Positions 17,073 through 25,047 of a DNA stretch of 64,000 nt are shown in pieces. Source of the DNA: Solirubrobacter phytolaccae (GTDB lineage Bacteria; Actinomycetota; Thermoleophilia; Solirubrobacterales; Solirubrobacteraceae); NCBI RefSeq assembly GCF_027587195.1, contig NZ_JAPDDP010000039.1:1-64000 (forward strand), given 5' to 3'. Position numbers and translations under genes: made by a program. The notes under the pieces are model-generated. The model was not told where the DNA came from. It was given only the letters and a program-made list of their open reading frames with translations, and ran no database searches. Each line of letters begins with the position of its first letter. Position 1 is the first letter of the stretch.

Positions 17073-18026
17073 ATGTTGGGCGGCGTGATCCTCTTTGCCA
17101 GCTATGCCGGGGTGCTCGGTGGGGCCGAGCGCGTGCTGCTCGACTGCGTGACGCGGCTCGAGCGGCCGTTGCGGGTCGCGTGTCCGGAAGGACCGCTCGC
17201 GGACGAGCTGCGCCGGGCCGGGATCGAGCACGCGCCGCTCGAGGATCGGGGGCTCAGCAAGAGCGTGAGCGGCACGGGTGGGCTGGCGTTCGAGCTGATG
17301 AAGCTCAAGCCGGAGACGCTCGTCGCTTGGGGCGCGAAGGCGGTCATGGCGGCCGCGATAGTGCCGGCGAAGCGGCGTGTGGCGGTGCATCACGACCTGT
17401 TCGACGCGCCCGCGTTGCGCGGTGCCGTGCGGGCCACGACGCGCCGGGCGGACGTGGTGGTCGCCGCGAGTCAGGCGATCGCCGACGACCTGCGGCTCGA
17501 CGCCACGATCCTGCATCCCGGCGTGGACCTCACCGCATTCACGCCCACCCCGCTCCCCGACGGTCCGCCGAAAGCGCTCGTCGCCGGGGCGCTCGTGGGC
17601 TGGAAGCGGCCGGACCTCGCGGTGGAGATCGCGCGGAGGATGCCCGAGCTGCAGATCACGTTCGCGGGCGAGCCGCTGCCCGGCGACCCGATGCCGGACC
17701 TGGACGCGCCAGAGAACGTCACGTTCGCCGGGCGCGTCGACATGCAGCAGGCGCTGCAGGAGCACCACGTGCTGCTGCACTGCGCCGATCGCGAGCCGTA
17801 CGGGATGGTCCTGGTCGAAGCGCTCGCTGCCGGAAGACCGGTCGTCGCGCCCGCCGCGGCCGGCCCCCTCGAGATCCTGGACGACGGGCTTTACACGCCC
17901 GGAGACGCTGACGCCGCCATCGCCCAGCTCGAGGCCAAGCTCGCGGACCCGGGCAACCCGCGCGCCCGCGCCGAGCAGTTCGACGTCAACGCGAGCGTCG
18001 CTCGTCTGGACGCCGTGCTCGGTTGA
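17073..18026 (+). CDS. GT4 family glycosyltransferase
   Basis: A 317-residue GT-B protein. The N terminus has LFASYAGVLGGAERVLLDCV (donor-side GGAE loop), the hinge region VAGALVGWKRPDLAVEIA near residue 170 and the EX7E-type segment CADREPYGMVLVEALAAGRP near residue 235. It transfers an activated sugar to a lipid or glycan acceptor at the cytoplasmic membrane face. ATG 17073 directly follows a palindrome; GTG 17085 is an alternative start that still keeps the first strand. It overlaps the next glycosyltransferase by TTGA, so the two are coupled. Confidence 0.82.
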   Translation: MLGGVILFASYAGVLGGAERVLLDCVTRLERPLRVACPEGPLADELRRAGIEHAPLEDRGLSKSVSGTGGLAFELMKLKPETLVAWGAKAVMAAAIVPAKRRVAVHHDLFDAPALRGAVRATTRRADVVVAASQAIADDLRLDATILHPGVDLTAFTPTPLPDGPPKALVAGALVGWKRPDLAVEIARRMPELQITFAGEPLPGDPMPDLDAPENVTFAGRVDMQQALQEHHVLLHCADREPYGMVLVEALAAGRPVVAPAAAGPLEILDDGLYTPGDADAAIAQLEAKLADPGNPRARAEQFDVNASVARLDAVLG

Positions 18027-18835
18027 GCTGGGCCGCCGTCATCGTCCTGTACCGCAGCCGGGCCGAGCTCGCCCGCCTGTTGCCGACCCTCCAGGCGCCG
18101 CAGCTGGTCGTCGTGGACGTCGGGCCCGATGACGGCGGCGCGCAGCTCGCGAGAGACCACGGCGCGACGGTGATCGAGCGCCGCGACAACCCCGGGTACG
18201 GCGCGGCGAACAACATCGGCATCACCCGCGTGACGCAGCCGGTTACCGTGCTGCTGAACCCGGACACGATCGACCACGCGGGCGTCCTGCCGGCCCTCGC
18301 GGACCGCGCCACACGCCCCGGCCTGCACGCCCCAAGGCTCCTGAACGAAGACGGCAGCGTGCAAAGAAGCGCGCACCCGGTCCCGGGCACGCTCGGCGCG
18401 TTCCTCCCCGCCGCCCTCCCGTGGCTCCCACGCCCGCTGAGAGACCGCGCGGAGCCGTACACAGCCGACACGCCGCGCACCGTCGGCTGGGCGATCGCCG
18501 CGTGCCTGGCCGCGCCGACGCACCTGATCCACTTCGACGAACGCATCCACCTGTTCGCCGAGGACATGGAGCTGTGCCTGAGAGCCCGCAACGAAGGCCT
18601 CAGGACCTACCTCCACACCGATCTGGCGCTCACCCACACGGGCGGTCACAGCATCGACACAGAGCCGTTCGCCCAGCTGGCCCACAATCGACGCACGGTG
18701 GTCGAGCGCACGCGAGGCACAACCGCGGCACGACTGGACGACGCCGCCCAGATCCTCACGTTCGCCCTCAGAACGTACAAAGGCCGCCGCGAGCGCAATC
18801 AGCTCGCGGCGGCCTTGAAACTACGGAACTGCTAG
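18023..18835 (+). CDS. GT2 family glycosyltransferase (rhamnosyltransferase-like)
   Basis: A 270-residue GT-A enzyme. VIVLYRSRAEL opens the nucleotide-binding fold; RRDNPGYGAANNIGI and VLLNPDT (the metal-binding DXD equivalent is NPD) follow near residues 54-85, and the catalytic-base region is FAEDMELCLRARNEG near residue 182. This set is typical of rhamnosyl- and related transferases. TTG 18023-18025 overlaps the previous stop as TTGA. Its last codons contain the hairpin that also serves as terminator of the convergent sigma gene. Confidence 0.82.
   Translation: MSWAAVIVLYRSRAELARLLPTLQAPQLVVVDVGPDDGGAQLARDHGATVIERRDNPGYGAANNIGITRVTQPVTVLLNPDTIDHAGVLPALADRATRPGLHAPRLLNEDGSVQRSAHPVPGTLGAFLPAALPWLPRPLRDRAEPYTADTPRTVGWAIAACLAAPTHLIHFDERIHLFAEDMELCLRARNEGLRTYLHTDLALTHTGGHSIDTEPFAQLAHNRRTVVERTRGTTAARLDDAAQILTFALRTYKGRRERNQLAAALKLRNC
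18780..18816 (-). terminator. terminator hairpin of the sigma gene, inside the convergent GT2 gene
   Basis: AAGGCCGCCGCGAGC (18780-18794), a 7-base loop and the perfect complement (18802-18816) form a 15-bp stem. On the minus strand it begins 22 bases after the sigma stop and is followed by TTTGTACGTT, a short T run. It lies wholly inside the last codons of the GT2 gene (KGRRERNQLAAALK), so protein and terminator share the sequence. Confidence 0.65.
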
Positions 18836-18838
18836 GTG

Positions 18839-19714
18839 CTAAGCGGCTTCGCGCAGAGCCACGAGCTCCGGGCGCTGCGAGAGGCGCTTGAGGGCGCGCT
18901 CCTCGATCTGGCGGGCGCGCTCCGTCGACACGCCGAGCTTGCGGCCGGCCTGCGACAGGGTCTGCGGCTCACGGTCGCCGGCACCGAAGCGCATCTCGAT
19001 CACGTCACGCTCGGGCTCGGGGAGCTCGGCGATGGCGTTGAGGAGCGTCTCGGACTTCAGCGCCTCGTGGACCTCTTCGTCCACGGCGGGCGTCTCGATC
19101 GCCAGCAGGTCGCCGAAGGCGGTGTCGCCGTCGTCGCCCACGGGCTTGTCGAGGCTGACCACCGCGCGGTCGGCCTTGCGGATCTCGATGACGTCCTCGA
19201 GCGGCAGGTCCGCGGCGGACGCGATCTCCTCGTCCGACGGCTCATGGCCGAGGCGAGTCGTGAGCTCACGCTCGATGCGGCCGACCTTGCGCGAACGCTG
19301 GGCGACGTGAACGGGGAGACGGATCGTACGGCTCGTGTTCTCGAGGCCACGCTGAATCGCCTGGCGAATCCAGAGCGTCGCGTAGGTCGAGAAGCGGAAG
19401 CCCTTGCGCCAGTCGAACTTCTCGACGGCGCGGATCAGACCCAGCATCCCTTCCTGGATCAGGTCACCGAGGGCGAGGCCCTGGCCCTGATAGCGGCGCG
19501 CGTTCGCGACCACCAGGCGGAGGTTGGAGTTGATCATGCGTTCCTTGGCTGCCAGGTCTCCGCGCTCAATCCGCTTGGCGAGTTCGATCTCCTCACTCGG
19601 CTTGAGCAGCGGGTACCGGCCAGCCTCACGCAGGAGCAGCTGCAGCGAATCGAGGGTCGGGTCGACCTCGTGCTCAGCGTCGCGTCGGCGTGGGGTGTCG
19701 GTGATGGTGCTCAG
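18839..19714 (-). CDS. sigma-70 family RNA polymerase sigma factor (RpoD/SigA group), CTG start
   Basis: The protein has about 291 residues and covers regions 1.2 to 4.2. Region 1.2 reads YPLLKPSEEIELAKRIERGD, region 2 has NLRLVVANARRYQGQGL, DLIQEGMLGLIRAVEKFDW and FSTYATLWIRQAI, and region 4.2 has LGVSTERARQIEERALKRL. Group 1.1 is absent. The frame is closed by TGA at 19733-19735, and no ATG, GTG or TTG occurs until ATG 19537, which would cut away region 1.2. The only NTG codon at the right place is CTG 19712-19714, with GGAAGGA ending 7 bases upstream. A perfect TATAAT promoter precedes it. It could be a primary or primary-like sigma factor. Confidence 0.88.
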   Translation of the reverse strand: MSTITDTPRRRDAEHEVDPTLDSLQLLLREAGRYPLLKPSEEIELAKRIERGDLAAKERMINSNLRLVVANARRYQGQGLALGDLIQEGMLGLIRAVEKFDWRKGFRFSTYATLWIRQAIQRGLENTSRTIRLPVHVAQRSRKVGRIERELTTRLGHEPSDEEIASAADLPLEDVIEIRKADRAVVSLDKPVGDDGDTAFGDLLAIETPAVDEEVHEALKSETLLNAIAELPEPERDVIEMRFGAGDREPQTLSQAGRKLGVSTERARQIEERALKRLSQRPELVALREAA

Positions 19715-19743
19715 TTTGGGGTCCTTCCGAAGTCATCTCAAAG

Positions 19744-19762
19744 CCCTAGTGGGGCACTAGGG
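19744..19762. promoter_or_regulatory. palindromic operator at the sigma gene start site
   Basis: CCCTAGTG-GGG-CACTAGGG is a perfect 8-3-8 dyad that directly follows the -10 box of the sigma promoter in the direction of transcription, so it covers the expected +1. A repressor binding here would block transcription, or the transcript would begin with a hairpin. Confidence 0.55.
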
Positions 19763-19791
19763 ATTATATGCCAAGTTACTTGTTTCTGCAA
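19763..19791 (-). promoter_or_regulatory. strong sigma-70 promoter of the sigma gene
   Basis: Read on the minus strand, TTGCAG (19791-19786), a 17-base spacer and the exact consensus TATAAT (19768-19763) lie about 50 bases before the CTG start. It is the best-matching promoter in the window. Confidence 0.75.
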
Positions 19792-20017
19792 CCACCTTGC
19801 CGAGGCCCGTAAGACATCACCGATCCCGGCGGCTCTTCTTCTCTTTTGGTGGGACAACCCCGTGTGTCCACGGCCGTCCCCCCGGAGAGGTCCTGACCAT
19901 GCCGCTAAGCTTGTGACCGTTGCGGCGAAATCAGGGCGCAGGCGTGGGCCCGCGCACAACAGACAACCCGAAGAATGCCACAGGGTTACGCTGATTGTCC
20001 CCAGGCAGGGGAGAGAT
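19792..20017. other. gene-free stretch between two minus-strand genes
   Basis: Together with the sigma leader this makes just over 300 bases without a gene. I see no open frame with actinobacterial codon pattern and no recognisable RNA family. The only structure is a weak CCCC-AGGCA-GGGG dyad near 19999-20011, shortly after the GT4 stop, which may help termination. Base composition is lower in GC than the surroundings around 19835-19860. Confidence 0.4.
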
Positions 20018-21193
20018 TTAACGGGTCCTCATCGATTCCGCGCCTCGCCGTGACGATCTGAGGGGCAAAAGGCCCCCGACCGGACGGTCCACTTCTGGCG
20101 CTGTACGGCCCTTTGCGGCCGTCTCCTCGACGATTGCCTGAAGTCGTTCCTTGAATCGTTCGGCACCGAATCTGTGTGCGGATCTCACACACGTGGATGA
20201 GTCCACACGCGCCACATCGAAGCCCGCGACGGCCGCCGCGAGCGAGCGCGGGTCGTCCGCGTCGTCGTAGAACGCGCCCGTCACGCCCTCTTCGACGGTC
20301 TCCAGAACGCCCCCGGCGCGCAGGCCGATCACCGGTCGCCCGCTCGCCAACGACTCGACCGCGGCGATCCCGAACTCCTCCTCGGCGGTGACGACGAGCG
20401 CCTGCGCGGTCCGCAGCAGGTCGGCGACCTCATCGTCCGAGATCCGGCCCGTCAAACGCACCGTCGGACCCGCCATGCGCTTGAGCCGCCGGTACTCCGG
20501 CCCGTCGCCGACGACCACGAGCGGGAGCCCGAGCGCGTTGAACGCGCGCACGGCGACGTCGATGCGCTTGTGCGCCATCAGCTCCGCCAGCACCAGGTAG
20601 TGCCCGCCGACCGACCCGGGATAGAAGCGCGAGAGCTCCACCGGCGGGTGCAGGATCGACGAGTCGCGCCCGAAGTAGCGCTTGATCCGCTTCTGCGTGA
20701 TCGCGGAGTTCGCGACGTAGGCGTCGACGCGCTGGGCGGCGATCCAGTCCCACTGACGCCAGCGCGAGAGCAGCAGCCGCAGCGCCGGGCGCGTCAGCGG
20801 ACTACGGGCGGCGAGCGTCGCCTCGCGCTCGGACCACGCGTAGCGGAACGGGTTGTGGCAGTAGGAGACGTGGACGGCGCCCGGGTCCACGAGCACGCCG
20901 TGCGCCCACGCGCTCGAGCTCGACACCACGATGTCGTAGCCGCGTAGGTCCAGCGACTCAATCGCGTGCGGGTAGAACGGCAGCAGCGGGCGGAACGTAC
21001 GGGACGTGGGCCGCAGCTTCTGCAGGAACGACGCCTGCGGGTCACGGTCGGCGAACCGGCCCTCGGTTCCCTTCTCGTCGTAGACCGCGGTGAAGACGTC
21101 GGCTTCGGGCCAGGCGTCGCAGATGGCGGCGAAGACGCGCTCGGCGCCGCGCACGTCGAGGAGGAAGTCGTGAATCAGGGCGACGCGAGGCAT
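20018..21193 (-). CDS. GT4 family glycosyltransferase
   Basis: A 391-residue GT-B enzyme. It begins MPRVALIHDFLLDVRGAERV, the donor-side loop of GT4 enzymes of the mannosyltransferase type; VSSSSAWAHGV and SYCHNPFRYAW follow, and the EX7E-type site EEEFGIAAVESLASGRPVIG lies near residue 275. Such enzymes extend cell-surface glycans. The last 35 residues are low-complexity and charged. A TAGGAT hexamer (21208 to 21203) lies 9 bases before the ATG. The divergent neighbour is a secreted glycosidase with a 24-base gap. Confidence 0.84.
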   Translation of the reverse strand: MPRVALIHDFLLDVRGAERVFAAICDAWPEADVFTAVYDEKGTEGRFADRDPQASFLQKLRPTSRTFRPLLPFYPHAIESLDLRGYDIVVSSSSAWAHGVLVDPGAVHVSYCHNPFRYAWSEREATLAARSPLTRPALRLLLSRWRQWDWIAAQRVDAYVANSAITQKRIKRYFGRDSSILHPPVELSRFYPGSVGGHYLVLAELMAHKRIDVAVRAFNALGLPLVVVGDGPEYRRLKRMAGPTVRLTGRISDDEVADLLRTAQALVVTAEEEFGIAAVESLASGRPVIGLRAGGVLETVEEGVTGAFYDDADDPRSLAAAVAGFDVARVDSSTCVRSAHRFGAERFKERLQAIVEETAAKGRTAPEVDRPVGGLLPLRSSRRGAESMRTR

Positions 21194-21217
21194 GAACGCG
21201 CCATCCTACGTACCCGC

Positions 21218-22330
21218 ATGCGCGTACTCGCCACATTCGTCCTCCTTTTGGGCCTTCTGGTCCCCGCCACCGCCCACGCCGCGAAGCGCCAGGTGCCGCG
21301 CGGCTGGCTCGGCGTCGTCGCCGACGGCCCGCTCAACGACCCCGCCTACGCCCAGGGCCCGGCGGAGTGGGACAAGATGGCGACCAGCGGCGTCGAGGCG
21401 GTGCGCACCGCGTTCTACTGGCGCTCGATCGAGCCCACCGCCGGCCAGTACGACTTCTCCGTCAAGGATCAGCTCGTGCTCGCCGCCGCCAAGCGCGGCC
21501 TCGGCGTGCTGCCGGTGATCCAGGGCACCCCGGACTGGGCCGCCCGCACCGCGGGCGATCCTGCCTCTCCCCCGCGCGATCTTGCCGACTTCGCTCGCCT
21601 GATGACCGCGCTCGTCACACGCTACGGCCCCAACGGGTCTCTGTGGCTCGAGCACCCGGAAGTCGCGAAGCAGCCGATCCGCGCATGGCAGATCTGGAAC
21701 GAGCCGAACCTCACGCGGTACTGGAACGTCGCCCCTTGGGCCCCGTCCTACGTCGCGCTGCTCAAGACCGCCGACAAGGCGCTCAAGGCGGCCGACCCGG
21801 GCTCGCAGACCGTGCTCGCCGGGCTCCCGAACGAGAGCTGGAAGGCGTTGGAGGCGATCTACAAGGCGGGTGCGCGCGGGTCGTTCGACGTCGTCACGCT
21901 GCACCCGTACACCGGCAAGGTGGAGAACACGGTCCGGGTCGTGAAGATCGTCCGGCGGGTGATGGAGCGCCGCAAGGACGCGAAGATGCCGATCTGGGTC
22001 ACCGAGCTGTCGTGGCCGGCGTCGGCGGGCAAGGCCAAGCAGGAGGGCGGCGACTTCGCGACCACGGACGCGGGGCAGGCCTCGCGGCTCGACGCGGCGC
22101 TCAAGCTCTTCGCCAAGGAGCGCAAGGCGCTGCGGGTGGAGCGCCTGTATTGGTACACGTGGCTGTCGGTCGAGGGGATCACCGCGAGCGGCTTCGACTA
22201 CAGCGGGCTGCGCAGGGTCCGGAACGGGGTCCTTCAGGACTCGCCCGCGTTGACGGTTTTCACACGCGCGGCACGACGCTTGCAGGGGTGCCCGAAGGTG
22301 GTGGCCGACGCGCGCCGCTGCCGGACTTAG
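21218..22330 (+). CDS. secreted clan-A glycoside hydrolase
   Basis: The protein has about 370 residues. Signal peptide MRVLATFVLLLGLLVPATAHA is followed by a TIM-barrel. WQIWNEPNLTRYW near residue 160 carries the Asn-Glu pair of the acid/base catalyst and WVTELSWPAS near residue 261 the nucleophile Glu, the arrangement of GH clan A (GH5/GH39-like). Substrate is unknown; its place beside envelope glycosyltransferases suggests remodelling of surface glycan or feeding on plant-type polysaccharide. A C-terminal Cys pair in LQGCPKVVADARRC may form a disulfide. Confidence 0.78.
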   Translation: MRVLATFVLLLGLLVPATAHAAKRQVPRGWLGVVADGPLNDPAYAQGPAEWDKMATSGVEAVRTAFYWRSIEPTAGQYDFSVKDQLVLAAAKRGLGVLPVIQGTPDWAARTAGDPASPPRDLADFARLMTALVTRYGPNGSLWLEHPEVAKQPIRAWQIWNEPNLTRYWNVAPWAPSYVALLKTADKALKAADPGSQTVLAGLPNESWKALEAIYKAGARGSFDVVTLHPYTGKVENTVRVVKIVRRVMERRKDAKMPIWVTELSWPASAGKAKQEGGDFATTDAGQASRLDAALKLFAKERKALRVERLYWYTWLSVEGITASGFDYSGLRRVRNGVLQDSPALTVFTRAARRLQGCPKVVADARRCRT

Positions 22331-22348
22331 GCGTACGCTTAGCGCGGC

Positions 22349-23551
22349 GTGCGGGACACCAGCGGGGGCTACGGCGCTGTCCTAGCAGAGCGGCCGATCC
22401 GAGATCTGCTGCTCGCTTCGCTCTGCGGTCGTTTTGCCTTCAACGCCCTCGGGCTCGGCTTCGTGCTGTTCGCGGCGGCCGAGACGGACTCGATCGCGGT
22501 CACCGGGGCGATGATCGCGGCCTTCGCGATCACGACCGCCCTGGCCCCCGCGCGGGGACGCCTGGTCGACCGGCACGGTCCGGGCCTGTTGGCGGTGCTG
22601 GCGCTCGGGAGTGCCGGCGCCGTGGGGCTGTTGGTGGTCGCGGGGGCTGCCGATGCTCCCGCGTGGACGTTCGTGCTGTCGGCCGGTCTCGCGGGGCTCT
22701 TCGCGCCGCCGCTCGGGCCCTTCGCACGGTCGGTCTGGAGCGGGCTGCCGGGCGAGGGCGACCTGCAGCAGCGGGTCCACGCGCTGGACGCGGCGGGCGA
22801 GGAGTCGGCGCTGATCGTCTCGCCGCTGATCGTGTCCGTGCTCGTGCTCGTGGGCTCGCCCGGGCTGGCGCTGAGCGTGTGCGCGGTGGCGCTGCTGGGT
22901 GGTGCGGCGGCGGCCGGGCGGACGTCGCTGGCGCGTGCTCCGGGCTCGCGCGCGTCTCCCGCGGCGCCGTTGCCGCGGTCGCTGTGGCTGGTGTTCATCG
23001 CCTTCCTGCCGACCGCGGCGGCGCTGGGCGCGTTGGACATCGCGATCCCGGCGGCGGCGACCGAGCAGGGGCACCCGGCGGCGGCGGGCGCGATCGAGGC
23101 GGCGATGGCGGTGGGCACGGTGGCGGGCAGCCTGCTCGTCGGGCGCTTGGTGTTCGGGTCGCCGGAGCGTCGCGTCTTGTTGACACAAATCGTGCTCGCG
23201 GGCGGACTCGCGGTGGCGACGTTGTTCGCGACGCAGCTCGTGCTCCTCGGCGTCGTGCTCGTGGTGCCGGGGCTCGCGCTCGGAGGCCTGTTCGCTTCGT
23301 TGTATCTCCTGGTGGGCAGGCTCGCCCCGGCGGGTTCTGGCACGCGGACGTTCGGCTGGCTGGTCACGACGAACAACGGCGGGCTGGCGCTCGGGGCGGC
23401 GGGTGCGGGAGCGCTCAGCGAGTCGTCGGGGCCGAGCGCGGGCCTCTGGCTCGCCGCGGCGTGCGCTCTGGCCGGAATCGTGCCGGCGCTCGGCGCGTTG
23501 ATTTTGTCCGCGCGCGTACCACAGACCGACATACCGCACAGGATTCGATGA
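22349..23551 (+). CDS. MFS transporter
   Basis: A 400-residue protein with about 12 membrane helices. The first inter-helix loop has ARGRLVDRHGPG, a variant of the MFS G-x-x-x-D-R motif. It follows the secreted glycosidase by 18 bases. GTG 22349 has TACGCT 9 bases upstream, so it may have its own short-leader transcript. Substrate is not predictable; a sugar or drug exporter role is possible. Confidence 0.75.
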   Translation: MRDTSGGYGAVLAERPIRDLLLASLCGRFAFNALGLGFVLFAAAETDSIAVTGAMIAAFAITTALAPARGRLVDRHGPGLLAVLALGSAGAVGLLVVAGAADAPAWTFVLSAGLAGLFAPPLGPFARSVWSGLPGEGDLQQRVHALDAAGEESALIVSPLIVSVLVLVGSPGLALSVCAVALLGGAAAAGRTSLARAPGSRASPAAPLPRSLWLVFIAFLPTAAALGALDIAIPAAATEQGHPAAAGAIEAAMAVGTVAGSLLVGRLVFGSPERRVLLTQIVLAGGLAVATLFATQLVLLGVVLVVPGLALGGLFASLYLLVGRLAPAGSGTRTFGWLVTTNNGGLALGAAGAGALSESSGPSAGLWLAAACALAGIVPALGALILSARVPQTDIPHRIR

Positions 23552-23726
23552 GTACCTTCCGACAAACGGCGCGTTGGCGCTATTCGGGGGATCGAGCAGA
23601 GGGAGGGGTCATGGGCCACATCAAGTGCTGAGGCGATGAATGTCGCCGCGCTTACATGCGCGCTCCCCCAACCTCCCTATTCGCACGGTCGCACCGCCTG
23701 CACGGCGTATACGCTTGCGCGCACTC

Positions 23727-24935
23727 GTGTCGTTGCCATCGGCATCCCATCCGCGAGTCGCACTGGCCCTGCACGGCGCCGCGGCGGCTGCCCTCGTGCC
23801 CGCGTTCGTCTGGCTCGCCCCGCCCTCGCGGTGGGACCAGCCGGGCCTGCTGCTGCTCTTGATCGTGCTCGCGGTGATCGCCGACATCAGCGAGGTCAAG
23901 CTGCCGAACGGCCTGTCGTTCGACGCCGCGCTGGAGCTCGTCTTGATCGCGCTCGTGTTGCTGGGCCCGCTGCCGGCGTTCCTCGTAGCGGTGGTCCCGA
24001 TTGCGATCGGCGGGCTCATCCGCCGGGAGCGGATCATCCGCCAGGGCAACCTGGCCAACGTCGCCGCCTACGGCTGGGAAGCGCTCGCGGGCGCCGCCCT
24101 GCTGTCGGCCGCCGGCGTCTCCGCCACGGCGCTCGGCCTCGAGGCGATGCCCTGGGTCCTGCTGTGCGGCATGGTCATGTACGCCGTCCAGGTCTCCGTC
24201 GGCCCGGCGCTCTACGTCCCGCTGTACCTCGGCCACCCGTGGTCCACGGTCCCGCGCATGGTGGCCGACCCGGTGCCCACCACCGTCGTCATGGTCACGC
24301 TCGCGGCCGTGACCGCCGTGCTCTATCCCCTGCTCGGGATCCTGGCCTTGGCGCTGTTCGCCGTGATCGCGGTGCTGCCGCAGACGGCGCTGTTCCTCGC
24401 CGCGCGCACCCGCCCGGTCGCGGCGCTGGATCCGCTGGTCGCCACGCGCCGCTACTCGCACGCGCTGGCGCTCCACCTCGGCCTTGACCGCGCGGAGCGT
24501 CGTCACCTCGTGCGCGTGACCGAGCTGGCGTTCGCCCGCCGCGCCGAGGCCGGAGACCCGATCGCCTACGCCCGCCAGACCCTCCGCGACCCGTCCCGCG
24601 CGTCGTGGGAAGCCGGGCACGTCGGCGAGTGGTGGAACGGCGGCGGCGGCCCGGCCGGGCTCCGCGGCGCCGTGACGCCGATCTCCTCGCGCATCGTCGC
24701 GGTGGCCGACACCTGGTCGGCCTTGACCGCCAAGGGCGGCCCGGAGCTCTCGCACGCGGACGCGTTGGTGGAGCTGGAGAACGCGGCGGGCACGCGGTTC
24801 GACCCGCGCGTGGTGCAGGCCGCGTACGCGGTCGTGGCTGAAGAGTGCGTGTCGCCGGCCGAGCCCGCGCCGGTGCCGAAGCTACACGCCCTGCGGGTGC
24901 CGGCGCCGCTGCGTCGCGCGCTCGCTGCTTCGTAG
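23727..24935 (+). CDS. membrane protein with degenerate HD-GYP-like domain
   Basis: The protein has about 402 residues. The first half has six to seven membrane helices (a MASE-like sensor region). The second half aligns with HD-GYP phosphodiesterases: the equivalent of HHERWDGSGYP reads HVGEWWNGGGGPAG, then SRIVAVADTWSALTAKGG and GTRFDPRVVQAA. The metal-binding HD pair is not seen, so it is probably not an active cyclic-di-GMP hydrolase. I prefer GTG 23727 (TACGCT ends 11 bases upstream) over ATG 23640, whose first 29 codons look unlike protein. A substrate-binding or signalling role is possible. Confidence 0.65.
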   Translation: MSLPSASHPRVALALHGAAAAALVPAFVWLAPPSRWDQPGLLLLLIVLAVIADISEVKLPNGLSFDAALELVLIALVLLGPLPAFLVAVVPIAIGGLIRRERIIRQGNLANVAAYGWEALAGAALLSAAGVSATALGLEAMPWVLLCGMVMYAVQVSVGPALYVPLYLGHPWSTVPRMVADPVPTTVVMVTLAAVTAVLYPLLGILALALFAVIAVLPQTALFLAARTRPVAALDPLVATRRYSHALALHLGLDRAERRHLVRVTELAFARRAEAGDPIAYARQTLRDPSRASWEAGHVGEWWNGGGGPAGLRGAVTPISSRIVAVADTWSALTAKGGPELSHADALVELENAAGTRFDPRVVQAAYAVVAEECVSPAEPAPVPKLHALRVPAPLRRALAAS

Positions 24936-24953
24936 GGCTATTCGCGCGGGCCG

Positions 24954-24994
24954 ATCCGTCAGTTGCCGCCCCTGAGGGGCGGAAAGTGACGGAT
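24954..24994. terminator. nested bidirectional terminator
   Basis: The outer stem ATCCGTCA (24954-24961) pairs with TGACGGAT (24987-24994). The inner stem CCGCCCC-TGA-GGGGCGG spans 24966-24982. A second 8-bp stem (25000-25007 with 25027-25034) follows. The structure lies between the convergent HD-GYP-like and HtaA genes and can serve both directions. Confidence 0.6.
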
Positions 24995-25047
24995 GACCGG
25001 GGTGGCGAGCTGGTCCGCCGCGAGCGCGCCACCCGAGCGGAGCTCCA

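Noticed and set aside
19535-19537. ATG as start of the sigma factor
   Set aside because: It removes region 1.2, which is clearly encoded upstream, and has no ribosome binding site.
23610-23630. six-codon ORF (MGHIKC) with a good ribosome binding site upstream of the HD-GYP-like gene
   Set aside because: Too short to support; could be a leader peptide but nothing else points to that.
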